From NCBI GenBank assembly GCA_964443225.1, contig CAYUCC010000008.1, positions 1 to 64,000 on the forward strand: a DNA stretch of 64,000 bases, in the 5' to 3' direction. Each line of letters opens with the position of its first letter. Position 1 is the stretch's first letter. This document shows positions 26,220 to 35,080 of the stretch, piece after piece. The notes under the pieces were generated by a model. It made no database searches, was not told where the DNA came from, and was given only the letters and a program-made list of their open reading frames with translations. Origin of the DNA: SSC4 sp964443225 (lineage in GTDB: Bacteria > Chloroflexota > Anaerolineae > SSC4 > Amarolineaceae). The translations under genes and the position numbers were made by a program.

Positions 26220-26366
26220 TCAATCCTCTTCGAGGTCCAACATACGGTACTTGACGCCCTCGATGTCCTCGAACTGCTCGGTGCGACGTGCCCAGATGTA
26301 GAAGAGCACCATCACGAGGGCAAACACACCCGCAACAGCCAACATCATACCAACTGATACGGACAC
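26220..26366 (-). CDS. small CcoS-like membrane protein (second copy)
   Basis: This 48-residue ORF uses a GTG start one base after the stop of the ccoO fusion gene. The ribosome site GGGAGGG lies inside the end of that gene, so translation is coupled. It has one transmembrane helix (MMLAVAGVFALVMVLFYIWA) and then RRTEQFEDIEGVKYRMLDLE, the tail pattern of the CcoS family. A CcoQ-like role is possible because of its position among the structural subunits. It is distinct from the CcoS-like gene at 22097-22273. Confidence 0.75.
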   Translation of the reverse strand: MSVSVGMMLAVAGVFALVMVLFYIWARRTEQFEDIEGVKYRMLDLEED

Positions 26367-26367
26367 G

Positions 26368-27252
26368 TTACCCTCCCTTGAGCGTATTCAGGTAGGCGAC
26401 GATATCGACGATCTGCTCCTGGCTCAATGTGGTCGCAAAATTGTTGGGCATGACCCCATCGTTGAAGCCGGATACGATAAATGCGCCCGGGTTGACGATG
26501 GATTCGTTCAGATACTGGAGCCCCGAGGTGGCCTGTCCTGCATAACCGGCTTCCTCGATGATTGTCGCGGCCTGGGTCCCGATGGCTGACAGATTGGGGC
26601 AGACCGGTTCCGCCGTACCGGTGACCTGGTGGCACGCCGCGCAGGCCTGCGAAGCAAAAACCGACTCCCCCTTGACCGGATCACCCTTGGCCAGCTCATC
26701 GTCGCTCAACAACGCCACGCTGGGCGGCGGAACCGGCGTAGCGGCCGTGCCACCCCCCTCGGTAGTGGGCGGTGCCGCCGTCTCCGGCTTCGAATTCAAG
26801 CTCAGCAGGTAGGCCGTCACCGCCTCCAACTGCTGGTCGCTCAGGTACGAATACGAAGGCATGATCGAGCCAGGTGATACCGAGCGCGGATCGATGAGGT
26901 GTTGGATGTGCCACGCCGCCGCCGGCAGACGATCCCCAACCCACATGATGTCGGGGCCGGTACGTTCGGAGCCCAGGGTGGCGGGTTGGCGGAAGACATA
27001 GTCACCGGCCACCGACACCGGACCAAAGTTCATATTTTGGTCGGCCACGACGGGCCGCACGTACTGCGAGTGGCAGTACCAGCACCCTTCCTGCAGGTAA
27101 ATGGCACGGCCCTGACTTTCTATATTGCTCGGCGGTTTGGCACGTGCCGATGGTGTGATCAGATCGGTATCGGTGAGCGGGAGCACCGTGGTGATGGCTG
27201 TCCCGACCAGGAAGATGAGCAGCACGCCCGCGAGAACGACGTTGAGTCGCAT
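26368..27252 (-). CDS. ccoO: CcoO-cytochrome c fusion subunit of cbb3 oxidase
   Basis: This 294-residue protein starts MRLNVVLAGVLLIFL, a membrane anchor; the open frame further upstream overlaps ccoN and is spurious. The CcoO part carries haem motif CWYCH in EGCWYCHSQYVRPV, with PSYSYLSDQQLEAVTAYLLS near its end. After a Pro-rich linker comes a second cytochrome c domain with CAACH and NDGVMPNNFA. In classical cbb3 oxidase the second domain belongs to the separate subunit CcoP. A fusion of this kind makes a two-haem electron-entry subunit. It lies 17 nt downstream of ccoN. Confidence 0.88.
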   Translation of the reverse strand: MRLNVVLAGVLLIFLVGTAITTVLPLTDTDLITPSARAKPPSNIESQGRAIYLQEGCWYCHSQYVRPVVADQNMNFGPVSVAGDYVFRQPATLGSERTGPDIMWVGDRLPAAAWHIQHLIDPRSVSPGSIMPSYSYLSDQQLEAVTAYLLSLNSKPETAAPPTTEGGGTAATPVPPPSVALLSDDELAKGDPVKGESVFASQACAACHQVTGTAEPVCPNLSAIGTQAATIIEEAGYAGQATSGLQYLNESIVNPGAFIVSGFNDGVMPNNFATTLSQEQIVDIVAYLNTLKGG

Positions 27253-27269
27253 AGATGGACCCCCTTCCC

Positions 27270-28697
27270 TCACATAGCCGCCGCAGCCGGCTGCGGTTGG
27301 CCCGCCTCGACTGCTTCTGGTTTGTTCTGCCACGTGATGTAGACGTTGTACGCAAACAGCAGAACACTGATCAGCATCAGAACACCGGAGATCAAGCGGA
27401 TCATGTAGTATGGCGCCTGGGCGCGTACGCTTTCCAGGAACGGCACGCCCTGTGTCCACATGGCGCCCTGCACGAGACCACCAATCCACAGGCTGATCGC
27501 AAAACCGAAAAAGCCGACCAGCGCAAACCAGAACTGCCATTCCATGAGCGACGGTCGCGCCATTTCCTTACGCCCCACGAGTCTCGGCAGCACGTAATAG
27601 ATCGCACCCATGGCGAAGAACGTGAACGTGCCAAACACCGCCAGGTGGGCGTGTCCCGGCACCCAGTTGGTGAACTTCACCGCCTGACTGACCGTGCGCA
27701 GCGACTGGCTCGGTCCCTGCAAACAGGTAATCAAATAAAAAACAGTGCCTGATACAAAGAAGCGGATCGGCAGATTGGTCACCAGTAGATGCCATTTGCC
27801 GCGCATCGTACCCAGGAAGTTCACCACGACGGTCGAAACGGGCAAAATGAGCAGAATACTGAACATGATGGCAACGGTCTGCAGCCAGTACGGTACCGGT
27901 CCCCACACCAGGTGATGCGCGCCCGTCCAGATGTAGAAAAAGCCGATCGTCCAGAAACCGATCAGGGACAGGCGGTGGCTGTACAGGGGGTTACGGGTGA
28001 TGACCGGCAGCAGGTAATAGACACTGCCGACACCCAGGGTAGTGAACCACAAGCCCAGGATGTTATGGCCGTAAAACCAATTGATGTTGGCATCGTTGAC
28101 GCCGGCGATGGCACCCGCGAATGGGGCCTGGGTGGTCGCCGTAAACGGTGTGATCCACATCACGTTGCCGATGAAGTAGACCATGGGCATCCAGATGAAC
28201 GATCCCATGATGTACCACAGGCTGGCGTAGAGCTGCCGTTCCTGGCGCAGCAGCACGGTCATGAAGACGTTGAGCCCCGCCAAAACCAGGCCCACCATGA
28301 CCCCCACGTCGAGAATCCAGATCATTTCGGCATACTCACGACCCTGGGACATCCCCATGAGCAGCGTGACTGCGCCGAGCAGCACGACCAGGTTCCACGC
28401 CCACATCGTGAGATTGCCCAATCGCTCGTTCCACAGCGGACGCCGGCAGAGCTTGGCCGTGACGTAATAGGCGATGCCAATCTGGGCCATCGAAAGCCAG
28501 CCAAATGCCTGCCCGGCAATGTGCGTCGGGCGCATGCGGCCAAACGAGAGAAAGCCGACACCCCCCAGAAAATCGGGATAGGACATTTTGATGGCCAGAA
28601 TCACACCGAGCGTGGATCCCACAACCAGCCAGAAGACGGCTGATAAGATGAAGCGACGGGCTGAACTTCCATTCTCATTGCTCAGAATCAGTTCCAT
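27270..28697 (-). CDS. ccoN: CcoN, catalytic subunit of cbb3-type cytochrome c oxidase
   Basis: This 475-residue protein has about twelve membrane helices. It carries the haem/Cu ligands expected of the C-family of haem-copper oxidases: the early HIAGQAFGW, NWFYGHNILGLWF (CuB His), NPLYSHRLSLIGFW (position of the cross-linked Tyr), WTGAHHLVWGPVP (CuB His-His) and TNWVPGHAHLAVFG (haem ligands). The enzyme reduces oxygen to water with high affinity and pumps protons. It is the first gene of the operon. Confidence 0.96.
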   Translation of the reverse strand: MELILSNENGSSARRFILSAVFWLVVGSTLGVILAIKMSYPDFLGGVGFLSFGRMRPTHIAGQAFGWLSMAQIGIAYYVTAKLCRRPLWNERLGNLTMWAWNLVVLLGAVTLLMGMSQGREYAEMIWILDVGVMVGLVLAGLNVFMTVLLRQERQLYASLWYIMGSFIWMPMVYFIGNVMWITPFTATTQAPFAGAIAGVNDANINWFYGHNILGLWFTTLGVGSVYYLLPVITRNPLYSHRLSLIGFWTIGFFYIWTGAHHLVWGPVPYWLQTVAIMFSILLILPVSTVVVNFLGTMRGKWHLLVTNLPIRFFVSGTVFYLITCLQGPSQSLRTVSQAVKFTNWVPGHAHLAVFGTFTFFAMGAIYYVLPRLVGRKEMARPSLMEWQFWFALVGFFGFAISLWIGGLVQGAMWTQGVPFLESVRAQAPYYMIRLISGVLMLISVLLFAYNVYITWQNKPEAVEAGQPQPAAAAM

Positions 28698-28801
28698 TCA
28701 GTGCCTCCCAAACAGGAATAGGGAAGAGACGATATTGCCAACTCGATCGGTCCGGCATAGGGATTTTATCGCGTTGGCCATCGAGGGTTGCGTTCTCGTT
28801 C

Positions 28802-28831
28802 ATTTTACCATTACACTTTGCGATTTGTAAA
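28802..28831 (-). promoter_or_regulatory. candidate promoter of the cbb3 operon
   Basis: On the minus strand TTTACA and TAAAAT are separated by 18 bases, about 105 bases before the ccoN start. The surrounding stretch is AT-rich compared with the rest of the region. No clear FNR- or CRP-type dyad was recognised. Confidence 0.5.
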
Positions 28832-28924
28832 GCTTTTCACGAACGCGCAATACATTGCGGCACCGGTACACGGTCGATCGTGGATTCAACGTGAGGGGAG
28901 GCTACCGATGCGGGCAGACGCCGG

Positions 28925-30640
28925 TCAACCCGGCGCCGGCTCGCGCAGGAAGCGCCACTGCTGCACGAGCTGCTGCCACCACAACAGTGCGGGCACGGTC
29001 TGCACGACCACCCGATGCTGTCCTGGCAGCCCGTCCAGGGCCACGAACCGGTCGCGGCCCACCTGTTCGACGGTGAAGGTGCGCGGGCTGTCGTCGAGCT
29101 GCACCGACGCCGCCTCACGACCAGGCGGCAAACGCAGCCACAGCGGGAAAGTGCCTGTACCGTGGGTCCGGTAGTCGAGGTGCAGCGACCCCGTTTCTGG
29201 CAGGTAGTCGTAAGATACCGTGCGCCCTGTGTCCTCCAACGTTGCGGTGACTGCGCCAGGATACTCGCCCAGTCGCACGATCAGCTGCAATCCACCGTCA
29301 GGCTGCCAGCTGACACCGTACAACCCCTGCAGCGTGGCCTGCATGACGGTGGCCGCGGCAGGAGCATAATCGCTGGCACCCGTGGGTGTCCCGCCCGCCA
29401 GGTTGCGCCATTCGGCCGCGCGGTCACCGGGGCCGGTCCACGTGTGCGCCAGCTGCCGCAGGTGCAGCAGACCGCGTGCCGAATTGCCGGCTTCGAATTC
29501 GGCCAGAACCTGCACACCGGCCCACCAGTCCCACTGGCCACCGTTTTGATACTGGCCCCGCTGCATCTCGGGGTCTGGATAGGTCCAGCTGCCGTACGGG
29601 TGCCACAGGCTGAGGCCGGGCCGCGGCTGGCCGGCCGCCAGCTGGGCCTCGGCCAGTTTGTCGAGGATGCTCTGCGCCTGGGTTGGGCTGGCAAACCCGG
29701 CCCACACGGCGACGGCGTTGCCGATCGCCAGGATGCGTCCCTCGTCGAAGTTGTGCTGCCAGGGTGGGGTGCCGTCAGCGTTGTCGAGATGAAGGTGCAG
29801 CCGGTAGAAACCGCGATTGGGCTGCCACAGCATACGATTGGCCGCAGCATGCACGGCGGCCGCGCGCGACCGCCAGCGCTGCGCAGCCGCGGTGTCCCCC
29901 ACAACCTCCCACCAATCCGCCAGGTGATTGGCCGCACGCCAGGCCAGGACCTGGTCGTAGATCGAGGCAGTGCGCATAGCCCGTGCAGGGTCGATGTCGG
30001 TGCGGCTGGCGGCGGTGTCGTCGAGCACGACGTCGCCCCAGTCGGTGGTGTGCCCGCGCCAGATCAGACCGCTGGCCGCATCGTACCGCGAACGCCACAG
30101 CCAGCTCAACGCGGCATCCAGCCGGTCGATAACCCGCAGTTCAGCGCCGGCCTGGTCGCTGCCCAACGTCGACGTGAGCCAATCCAAGCCGGCGATTTCG
30201 ACCACGGTGGCGGCGGCTTCGATGAGCGACGTCTCTTCATCGGAGGTGGCGGATGCTTTGTCGATGCGGCCATCGGCATGCAGCACGCCCGGCAGCGCGC
30301 CCGCCCCGGCCTGCCAGTCATCTTCGTCGCTCGTGGTTACAGCCGTGTACTGACGGCGCAGGAAGGCTTCGATACCCGGCTGCCACGCCGCCGGCGGGTA
30401 GAGCGCCTGTGCGGCCGGCACGATCCATGCCGTATCGCGTGCGTACAGCGGTGGGTAAGGCGTGCCCGGACGAAAACCGGTGACCGGGAAGCCCGCTGTA
30501 TCCACCCAACTGACGTGGGTCTGCGACAGAACCGCCTGGGCGGCGGGCAGGATCTGCTCGACGGCGCGGTCAGCCGGAAACGACCAGCCGGTCCCGCCAG
30601 CCAGCCACACACTGATCCCTACGATCCAGGCCAGAAACAC
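28925..30640 (-). CDS. secreted six-hairpin glycosidase-like protein
   Basis: This 571-residue protein has a GTG start and an N-terminal hydrophobic signal (FLAWIVGISVWLAGG). The body is rich in Trp and in helical pairs with conserved-looking GFRPGTPYPPLYARDTAW, WRSRYDAASGLIWRGHTTDWGD, YQNGGQWDWWAGVQVLAEFE and a C-terminal beta-sandwich-like end. The pattern is that of (alpha/alpha)6 six-hairpin glycosidases. No catalytic acid can be assigned with confidence and the substrate is unknown. It begins six bases after the stop of the MFS transporter gene, so import and breakdown of a carbohydrate may be linked; this is inference. Confidence 0.65.
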   Translation of the reverse strand: MFLAWIVGISVWLAGGTGWSFPADRAVEQILPAAQAVLSQTHVSWVDTAGFPVTGFRPGTPYPPLYARDTAWIVPAAQALYPPAAWQPGIEAFLRRQYTAVTTSDEDDWQAGAGALPGVLHADGRIDKASATSDEETSLIEAAATVVEIAGLDWLTSTLGSDQAGAELRVIDRLDAALSWLWRSRYDAASGLIWRGHTTDWGDVVLDDTAASRTDIDPARAMRTASIYDQVLAWRAANHLADWWEVVGDTAAAQRWRSRAAAVHAAANRMLWQPNRGFYRLHLHLDNADGTPPWQHNFDEGRILAIGNAVAVWAGFASPTQAQSILDKLAEAQLAAGQPRPGLSLWHPYGSWTYPDPEMQRGQYQNGGQWDWWAGVQVLAEFEAGNSARGLLHLRQLAHTWTGPGDRAAEWRNLAGGTPTGASDYAPAAATVMQATLQGLYGVSWQPDGGLQLIVRLGEYPGAVTATLEDTGRTVSYDYLPETGSLHLDYRTHGTGTFPLWLRLPPGREAASVQLDDSPRTFTVEQVGRDRFVALDGLPGQHRVVVQTVPALLWWQQLVQQWRFLREPAPG

Positions 30641-30646
30641 GGTGGG

Positions 30647-32035
30647 TTATGCCTCGCCGGCGGTCGGGGCTGGTTCGTCGTACGAGCGACGGCCAACACG
30701 CAGGAAGTAGAACAAAAAAGCACCCACGAGCGACAGGATGCTGGACAGCAGCAGCCCGGCTTCGATACTGTAAACCTGCGAAAGATAAGTGCCGACAATG
30801 GGACTGACGAACATCGCCAGGTAGGTGGTCGTCTGGTTGACACCGATGTAGCGCGCCTGTTCGCCCGCCGGGCAGGTGAAGAGCAGAATGTCGAAAAAGA
30901 CCAGGTTGATGCCGGCCTGGAACACGCCGTTGATGGCGGCAAACAGCGGCAGCGGCAGCGGTGAATGGGTCAGCGCCGTTAGCGCCGGATACAGGCTGCC
31001 ACCAAACACGCACAGCAGCAGCACGAACCGCTCGCCGCGCGCGCGCGTGATGCGGGTCCAGACCAGGTACGCCACGAGCAGGGCAACCGTCTGCGCCGTG
31101 TTGATCACGCTGATCCAGGCATCCGAAGCATCGGCCTCGCGTACCCAGTAAATGGGCAGGAGCGGCAGTGCCATGGCCAGGCCGGCGCGAAACAGGAACT
31201 GGCTGAAGGTGAAGCGTACGAACTGCGAGCTGTGTCGCAGAACGAGCAGCTCACGGCTCCAGGGTGACGGCCGGCGCAGGCTGGGCGATGCCGGCGACTG
31301 CACCTGGTCGGGCAGCGCGATCCGGCTGGAAAACATAAAACTGATCAGCCCGCCAATCGCCGACAGGACAAAAATGATCTGGTAGTTGAGCGGAAATCCA
31401 CCACGCGCCAAAATCTGGCCCGCCGCCAGGACTGACAGGGCATTGGCCAGGCCCAGGATCGACCAGCGCTGCGCCATCAACGAAACTCGCCCGCGCGGCC
31501 CGGCCACCTGGCCCATCACCACGGTGAATGCCACCGACACCACCGTCTGCGGCAGGGTGGCCAACGCCCAGATGCCCACGATGATGACGGGCGCGGCTTC
31601 GCCAGCAAAAAAGGGTACCAATCCGGTGAGGGCGTAACACGAGAGGACCATCAAACGTGCCAGGGAAAACCAGGGCACAATCTGGCGGCGGTGGGCAAGG
31701 AAGTTGCCAACCGGGATCGCCAGCAGCATGCCGGTCAGGGCGGGCATGGCGGTGAGCAGGCCCACCATGAAGTCGCTGGCACCCAGGCGCACCAGGAAGA
31801 CCGACAGGAAAGACCCGATACCGGTGGCAATGCCAACGCCGATGGCGTCGATGGTGACGTTGCGCCGGTTGCGCGCGGCCACATCGGGCGGGTAGCGCAG
31901 GGCTGCCCACTGCGCGCTCAGTGAGGAACGGCCTGGTGGAATTGTACCCGGCGGTGCACCCAGTTCTTCCCAGTGCCCCTGCGGCTCGTCGGCCGGGTGG
32001 ACCCACACCCGCCTGGGCATGGCATATCGCGGCAT
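30647..32035 (-). CDS. MFS transporter
   Basis: This 462-residue protein has a soluble N-terminus of about 55 residues and then about twelve transmembrane helices. Family hallmarks include GVGIATGIGSFLSVFLVRLGASDF in the first helices, NFLAHRRQIVPW in the 2-3 loop, and the middle cytoplasmic loop around residues 235-265. It resembles permeases annotated for sugars or drugs, but nothing identifies the substrate. It is the upstream gene of a two-gene unit with the glycosidase-like protein. Confidence 0.82.
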   Translation of the reverse strand: MPRYAMPRRVWVHPADEPQGHWEELGAPPGTIPPGRSSLSAQWAALRYPPDVAARNRRNVTIDAIGVGIATGIGSFLSVFLVRLGASDFMVGLLTAMPALTGMLLAIPVGNFLAHRRQIVPWFSLARLMVLSCYALTGLVPFFAGEAAPVIIVGIWALATLPQTVVSVAFTVVMGQVAGPRGRVSLMAQRWSILGLANALSVLAAGQILARGGFPLNYQIIFVLSAIGGLISFMFSSRIALPDQVQSPASPSLRRPSPWSRELLVLRHSSQFVRFTFSQFLFRAGLAMALPLLPIYWVREADASDAWISVINTAQTVALLVAYLVWTRITRARGERFVLLLCVFGGSLYPALTALTHSPLPLPLFAAINGVFQAGINLVFFDILLFTCPAGEQARYIGVNQTTTYLAMFVSPIVGTYLSQVYSIEAGLLLSSILSLVGAFLFYFLRVGRRSYDEPAPTAGEA

Positions 32036-32180
32036 GAAGGACTCTCAGACAAAGCTACGCCGTGGCAGCGGCAGGCACCTCCATCCACGCTGGCGTGAGC
32101 TGATAATAGAGAACGATTGTATCAGGGACCCATCGAACCTCCAAACTCAGTCAAAAGCACAGACCGTGCGCGCGTGATGC

Positions 32181-32209
32181 TTGACATTTGGCGTTCAACT
32201 GGCTACAAT
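32181..32209 (+). promoter_or_regulatory. sigma70-type promoter of B12-radical SAM gene
   Basis: TTGACA and TACAAT are separated by exactly 17 bases. The box ends 46 bases before the start codon at 32256, which has a GAGGGAGG ribosome site. Confidence 0.75.
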
Positions 32210-32255
32210 CTGACCCTCATTATGACCCGTATCGTTGAGGGAGGAAACGAAGTTC

Positions 32256-33599
32256 ATGACAATCCGGCGTGTGGTGCTTATTTATCCAAAACGCGATGGC
32301 CGCATCCTGGGAAAGGCGGCTGGTGCCCCCTACACCTTGATGCGTCTGGCCTCGCTCGTGCCGGAGGAGATCCCCGTAGAGATTTGGGACGAGAACCTGA
32401 TGCGGCTGCCGTTGGAGACCCTGGGGCCGCACGACCTGGTGGGTGCGACTGCGATGAGCCTGGCGATCGACCAGGTCAAAGAAATGGAACCGCACATTCA
32501 CAAACAGGGCGCAGCACTGGTGGTCGGGGGCACCCACGTCACGTTGATCCCGGAAGAGGTCGAAGCGTGGGCCGATGCCGTGGTCGTCGGCGAGGCGTAC
32601 CACACCTGGCCGCAGATCATTCGTGATTTCGACGCCGGCACGCTGCAGCAGCGCTACACCGACGTCTCCTGGTCGGACCTGAAAGGTGTCGCGCCGCTGA
32701 GCGACCGCGTCATCCAGATGGTGGATGAGCAGCACAACTACTGGACGCCCATGCTCGAGATCACCCGCGGCTGTCCGCGCAACTGCTCGTTCTGCACGGC
32801 CATCCGCGTTTCGGGCCGCATCATGCGTCACCGCCCGATCCCCGAAGTGATCGACGAGATTCGCCGGCGCCGCATCAAACGCTTCTTCCTCACCGACGAC
32901 AACTTCGGCCTCAATTTTCGCACCGACCCCGACTACTGCGCCGAGCTGTTCGAGGCCCTGGCCAAAGAGAAGCTGCACAGCTGGACGGCGCAAGCCGAGA
33001 TGATGGTGGGTGAGCACCCCGAGCTGCTGGAGATGGCGCGCGCCGCCCATCTCGACAAGTTCTTCATCGGCTTCGAATCGGTCAACCAGTCCAACCGGCG
33101 CGAGCTGGGGGGCAAGAGCAAAGGCAAAATCGAAGACTACCGGCGTACCATCAAAACCATGCACGAGCGTGGGCTCAGTGTGGTCGGTCTGTTCGTCTTC
33201 GGCTTCGACGGCGACACGCCATCGGTCTTCCAGGACACCTGGGACTTCATCCGCGAAAGCGAGCTCGATTCGGTCAGCGTCACCATCCTGACACCGTACC
33301 CCGGCACGCCGCAGCGCGAGCAGCTGATCCGCGAAGGGCGCCTGCTCGATCAAAGCGTCGACGGCTGGCGCAAGTACGACGTCTCCCACGTTACATTCAC
33401 GCCGGCCCAGATGACGGCGCAGCAGCTGTTCGACGGGTACGATTGGATCTGCAAGAAGCTCTACAACCCGATGGCCATCACACGGCGCGGGCTGCGTACC
33501 CTCTCACGCCATCCAGCTCACAAGGCGCGCCAGAAGTTCTTCTCGTCGTTCAGTACCGATTTGGGCTACCGCACGACGTACAACTGGCGCAATGCGTAG
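32256..33599 (+). CDS. B12-binding-domain radical SAM protein
   Basis: This 447-residue protein starts MTIRRVVLIYPKR. An N-terminal cobalamin-binding-like Rossmann domain (about residues 1-140, with ALVVGGTHVTLIPEE) precedes a radical SAM core with cluster motif CPRNCSFC (about residues 172-179) and downstream IKRFFLTDDNFGLN and GLFVFGFDGDTP. The family includes methyltransferases and ring-forming enzymes such as those of hopanoid, bacteriochlorophyll and antibiotic pathways. Neighbours do not reveal the substrate. It is transcribed from its own consensus promoter. Confidence 0.85.
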   Translation: MTIRRVVLIYPKRDGRILGKAAGAPYTLMRLASLVPEEIPVEIWDENLMRLPLETLGPHDLVGATAMSLAIDQVKEMEPHIHKQGAALVVGGTHVTLIPEEVEAWADAVVVGEAYHTWPQIIRDFDAGTLQQRYTDVSWSDLKGVAPLSDRVIQMVDEQHNYWTPMLEITRGCPRNCSFCTAIRVSGRIMRHRPIPEVIDEIRRRRIKRFFLTDDNFGLNFRTDPDYCAELFEALAKEKLHSWTAQAEMMVGEHPELLEMARAAHLDKFFIGFESVNQSNRRELGGKSKGKIEDYRRTIKTMHERGLSVVGLFVFGFDGDTPSVFQDTWDFIRESELDSVSVTILTPYPGTPQREQLIREGRLLDQSVDGWRKYDVSHVTFTPAQMTAQQLFDGYDWICKKLYNPMAITRRGLRTLSRHPAHKARQKFFSSFSTDLGYRTTYNWRNA

Positions 33600-33604
33600 C
33601 GTGC

Positions 33605-33676
33605 AACGTCCCCGGCACGGCCCGCCAGCTTGTTATTCAAGCAAGAATCGTGCGGGCCGTGCCGGGGACGTTTTAT
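33605..33676 (+). terminator. long perfect hairpin, terminator after the radical SAM gene
   Basis: A perfect 21-bp stem (AACGTCCCCGGCACGGCCCGC and its complement) encloses a 26-base loop that itself contains the hairpin GCTTG/CAAGC, and is followed by TTTT. It begins six bases after the preceding stop codon and ends before the YqhA-family gene. Confidence 0.8.
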
Positions 33677-33689
33677 AAGGAATCGTGTT

Positions 33690-34178
33690 ATGCTCAACCG
33701 TATCGTCGCCTCCTCTCGATACCTCATGATTATCGCCGTCTTGGGCGTGCTGCTGGCGGCCACGGCGTTGTTGATTTACGGTGCCATTACCACGGTCGAT
33801 CTCGTCCGCGATACCATCGTTGCCAGCAAAGTCAGCGTCAAAGACGCCAAGAGCCTGGCCATTACGGCGGTGACCCTGGTGGACGTCTATCTCCTGAGCG
33901 GGGCGTTGTTCATCATCGCCCTGGGCCTCTACGAGCTCTTCATCGACGATAACCTGCCGCTGCCGAGCTGGCTCTCGGTCAACGACCTGGATGGCCTCAA
34001 GTACAAACTGGCCAGCGTCATCATCATCGTACTGGCTGTTCTATTCCTGGAGCAGGTGGTGGCGTGGAACGGGGAGTGGACGTTGTTGGCCCTGGCGGGC
34101 TCGATGACGATGGTGATTGGTGTGCTGATCTTCTACATGCGCAGCAAGAGCCCACCCAAGGATGCTGGGGATGCCTGA
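33690..34178 (+). CDS. YqhA-family (UPF0114) membrane protein
   Basis: This 162-residue protein starts MLNRIVASSRYLMIIAV, with an AAGGAATC region upstream. Four membrane segments are visible, with the family-like LSGALFIIALGLYELFI and LASVIIIVLAVLFLEQVVAW. UPF0114 proteins are inner-membrane proteins of unknown role. Its stop codon overlaps the start region of the hisN-like gene, so the two are co-translated. Confidence 0.8.
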   Translation: MLNRIVASSRYLMIIAVLGVLLAATALLIYGAITTVDLVRDTIVASKVSVKDAKSLAITAVTLVDVYLLSGALFIIALGLYELFIDDNLPLPSWLSVNDLDGLKYKLASVIIIVLAVLFLEQVVAWNGEWTLLALAGSMTMVIGVLIFYMRSKSPPKDAGDA

Positions 34179-34974
34179 TTATCCTGTTTTCAGCGGTACC
34201 GAGCACCGCGACCGGCTCGACACCTGGCTTGCCTTTGCCCGCGAATTGGCGCTTGCCAGCGCAGCCATCATCATGCGCCACTACCGGACGCCCTATGCCG
34301 TCGAAACCAAGGCCGACGACACCCCGGTCACGATCGCCGACCGCCAGGCCGAAAGCCGCATGCGCGAGCTGATCATGGACCGGTTTCCCGACCACGGCAT
34401 TCTCGGTGAAGAGTACGGGGTGCACCAACCCGGTGCGGCGTACCAATGGGTGCTCGACCCGATCGACGGCACCAAATCGTTCGTCGCCGGCACCTATCTC
34501 TTTGGCACGCTGATTGCGCTGCTGCGCGACGGTCGCCCCATCGTCGGTGTCATCCATCACCCCGTGACGGGCGACATGCTGGTGGGCACCGGCCACGCAG
34601 CCTGGCTCAACGGGCAGCCGACCCGCGTACGTCCCTGTGCCCGCATCGAAGATGCCCTGCTGCTGACGACGTCGCACTGGAACGTGCATGCCCACCACAA
34701 CGGCGCGGCCTTCGATACGCTCGCTCGCCAGGTCAAAATCTACCGCACCTGGGGCGACTGCCACGGCTATTTCCTGGTCGCCACCGGCGGTGCCGACATC
34801 ATGACCGACCCGATCATGGCGCCCTGGGACCTCATGGCGCTCATCCCCGTCATCGAAGGGGCGGGCGGCCGCATCACCGACTGGTACGGCGGTGATCCCA
34901 TCACCGGCCTGGGTACCGTCGCCACCGCCGGCTCCATTCACACCACCGTCCTGCGAGCCCTCAACGCGCGCTGA
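34171..34974 (+). CDS. hisN: inositol-monophosphatase-family phosphatase, histidinol-phosphatase-like
   Basis: This 267-residue protein has its start ATG (34171) eight bases after AAGGA and seven bases before the preceding stop; an ATG at 34162 is the alternative. Mg-binding motifs are intact: Glu80-Glu81 in ILGEEYG, Asp96, Asp99 in DPIDGTKSF, and the C-terminal APWDLMALIPVIEGAGG. The GTKSFVAG form and WGDCHGYFLVATGGAD are typical of HisN-type histidinol phosphatases within this superfamily. No other his genes are nearby, so activity on another sugar or inositol phosphate is possible. Confidence 0.8.
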   Translation: MPDYPVFSGTEHRDRLDTWLAFARELALASAAIIMRHYRTPYAVETKADDTPVTIADRQAESRMRELIMDRFPDHGILGEEYGVHQPGAAYQWVLDPIDGTKSFVAGTYLFGTLIALLRDGRPIVGVIHHPVTGDMLVGTGHAAWLNGQPTRVRPCARIEDALLLTTSHWNVHAHHNGAAFDTLARQVKIYRTWGDCHGYFLVATGGADIMTDPIMAPWDLMALIPVIEGAGGRITDWYGGDPITGLGTVATAGSIHTTVLRALNAR

Positions 34975-34997
34975 GACAGCCGCACGGCACACCAACC

Positions 34998-35061
34998 ACC
35001 ACAGAGAACGCACAGCCCACACATAAATAAAAAGCTGTGTGCACTGTGCGTTCTCTGTGGT
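34998..35061. repeat. palindromic element, copy 2, between convergent genes
   Basis: A perfect 18-bp pair of arms (ACCACAGAGAACGCACAG and its complement) encloses CACA/TGTG and an A-rich loop. It lies between the convergent stops of the hisN-like gene and galE, where it may serve as a bidirectional terminator. The arms are related to those of the element at 17229-17287. Confidence 0.75.
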
Positions 35062-35080
35062 CAATCGGGCGGATGGTTTG

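Noticed and set aside
26368..27540. 390-codon version of the ccoO fusion
   Set aside because: The first 96 codons are the antisense-like shadow of ccoN. The hydrophobic anchor starts at 27252.
28698..28924. FNR/CRP-type regulatory dyad upstream of ccoN
   Set aside because: Only an AT-rich stretch and a plausible promoter are seen. No convincing TTGAT....ATCAA or TGTGA....TCACA dyad was found.
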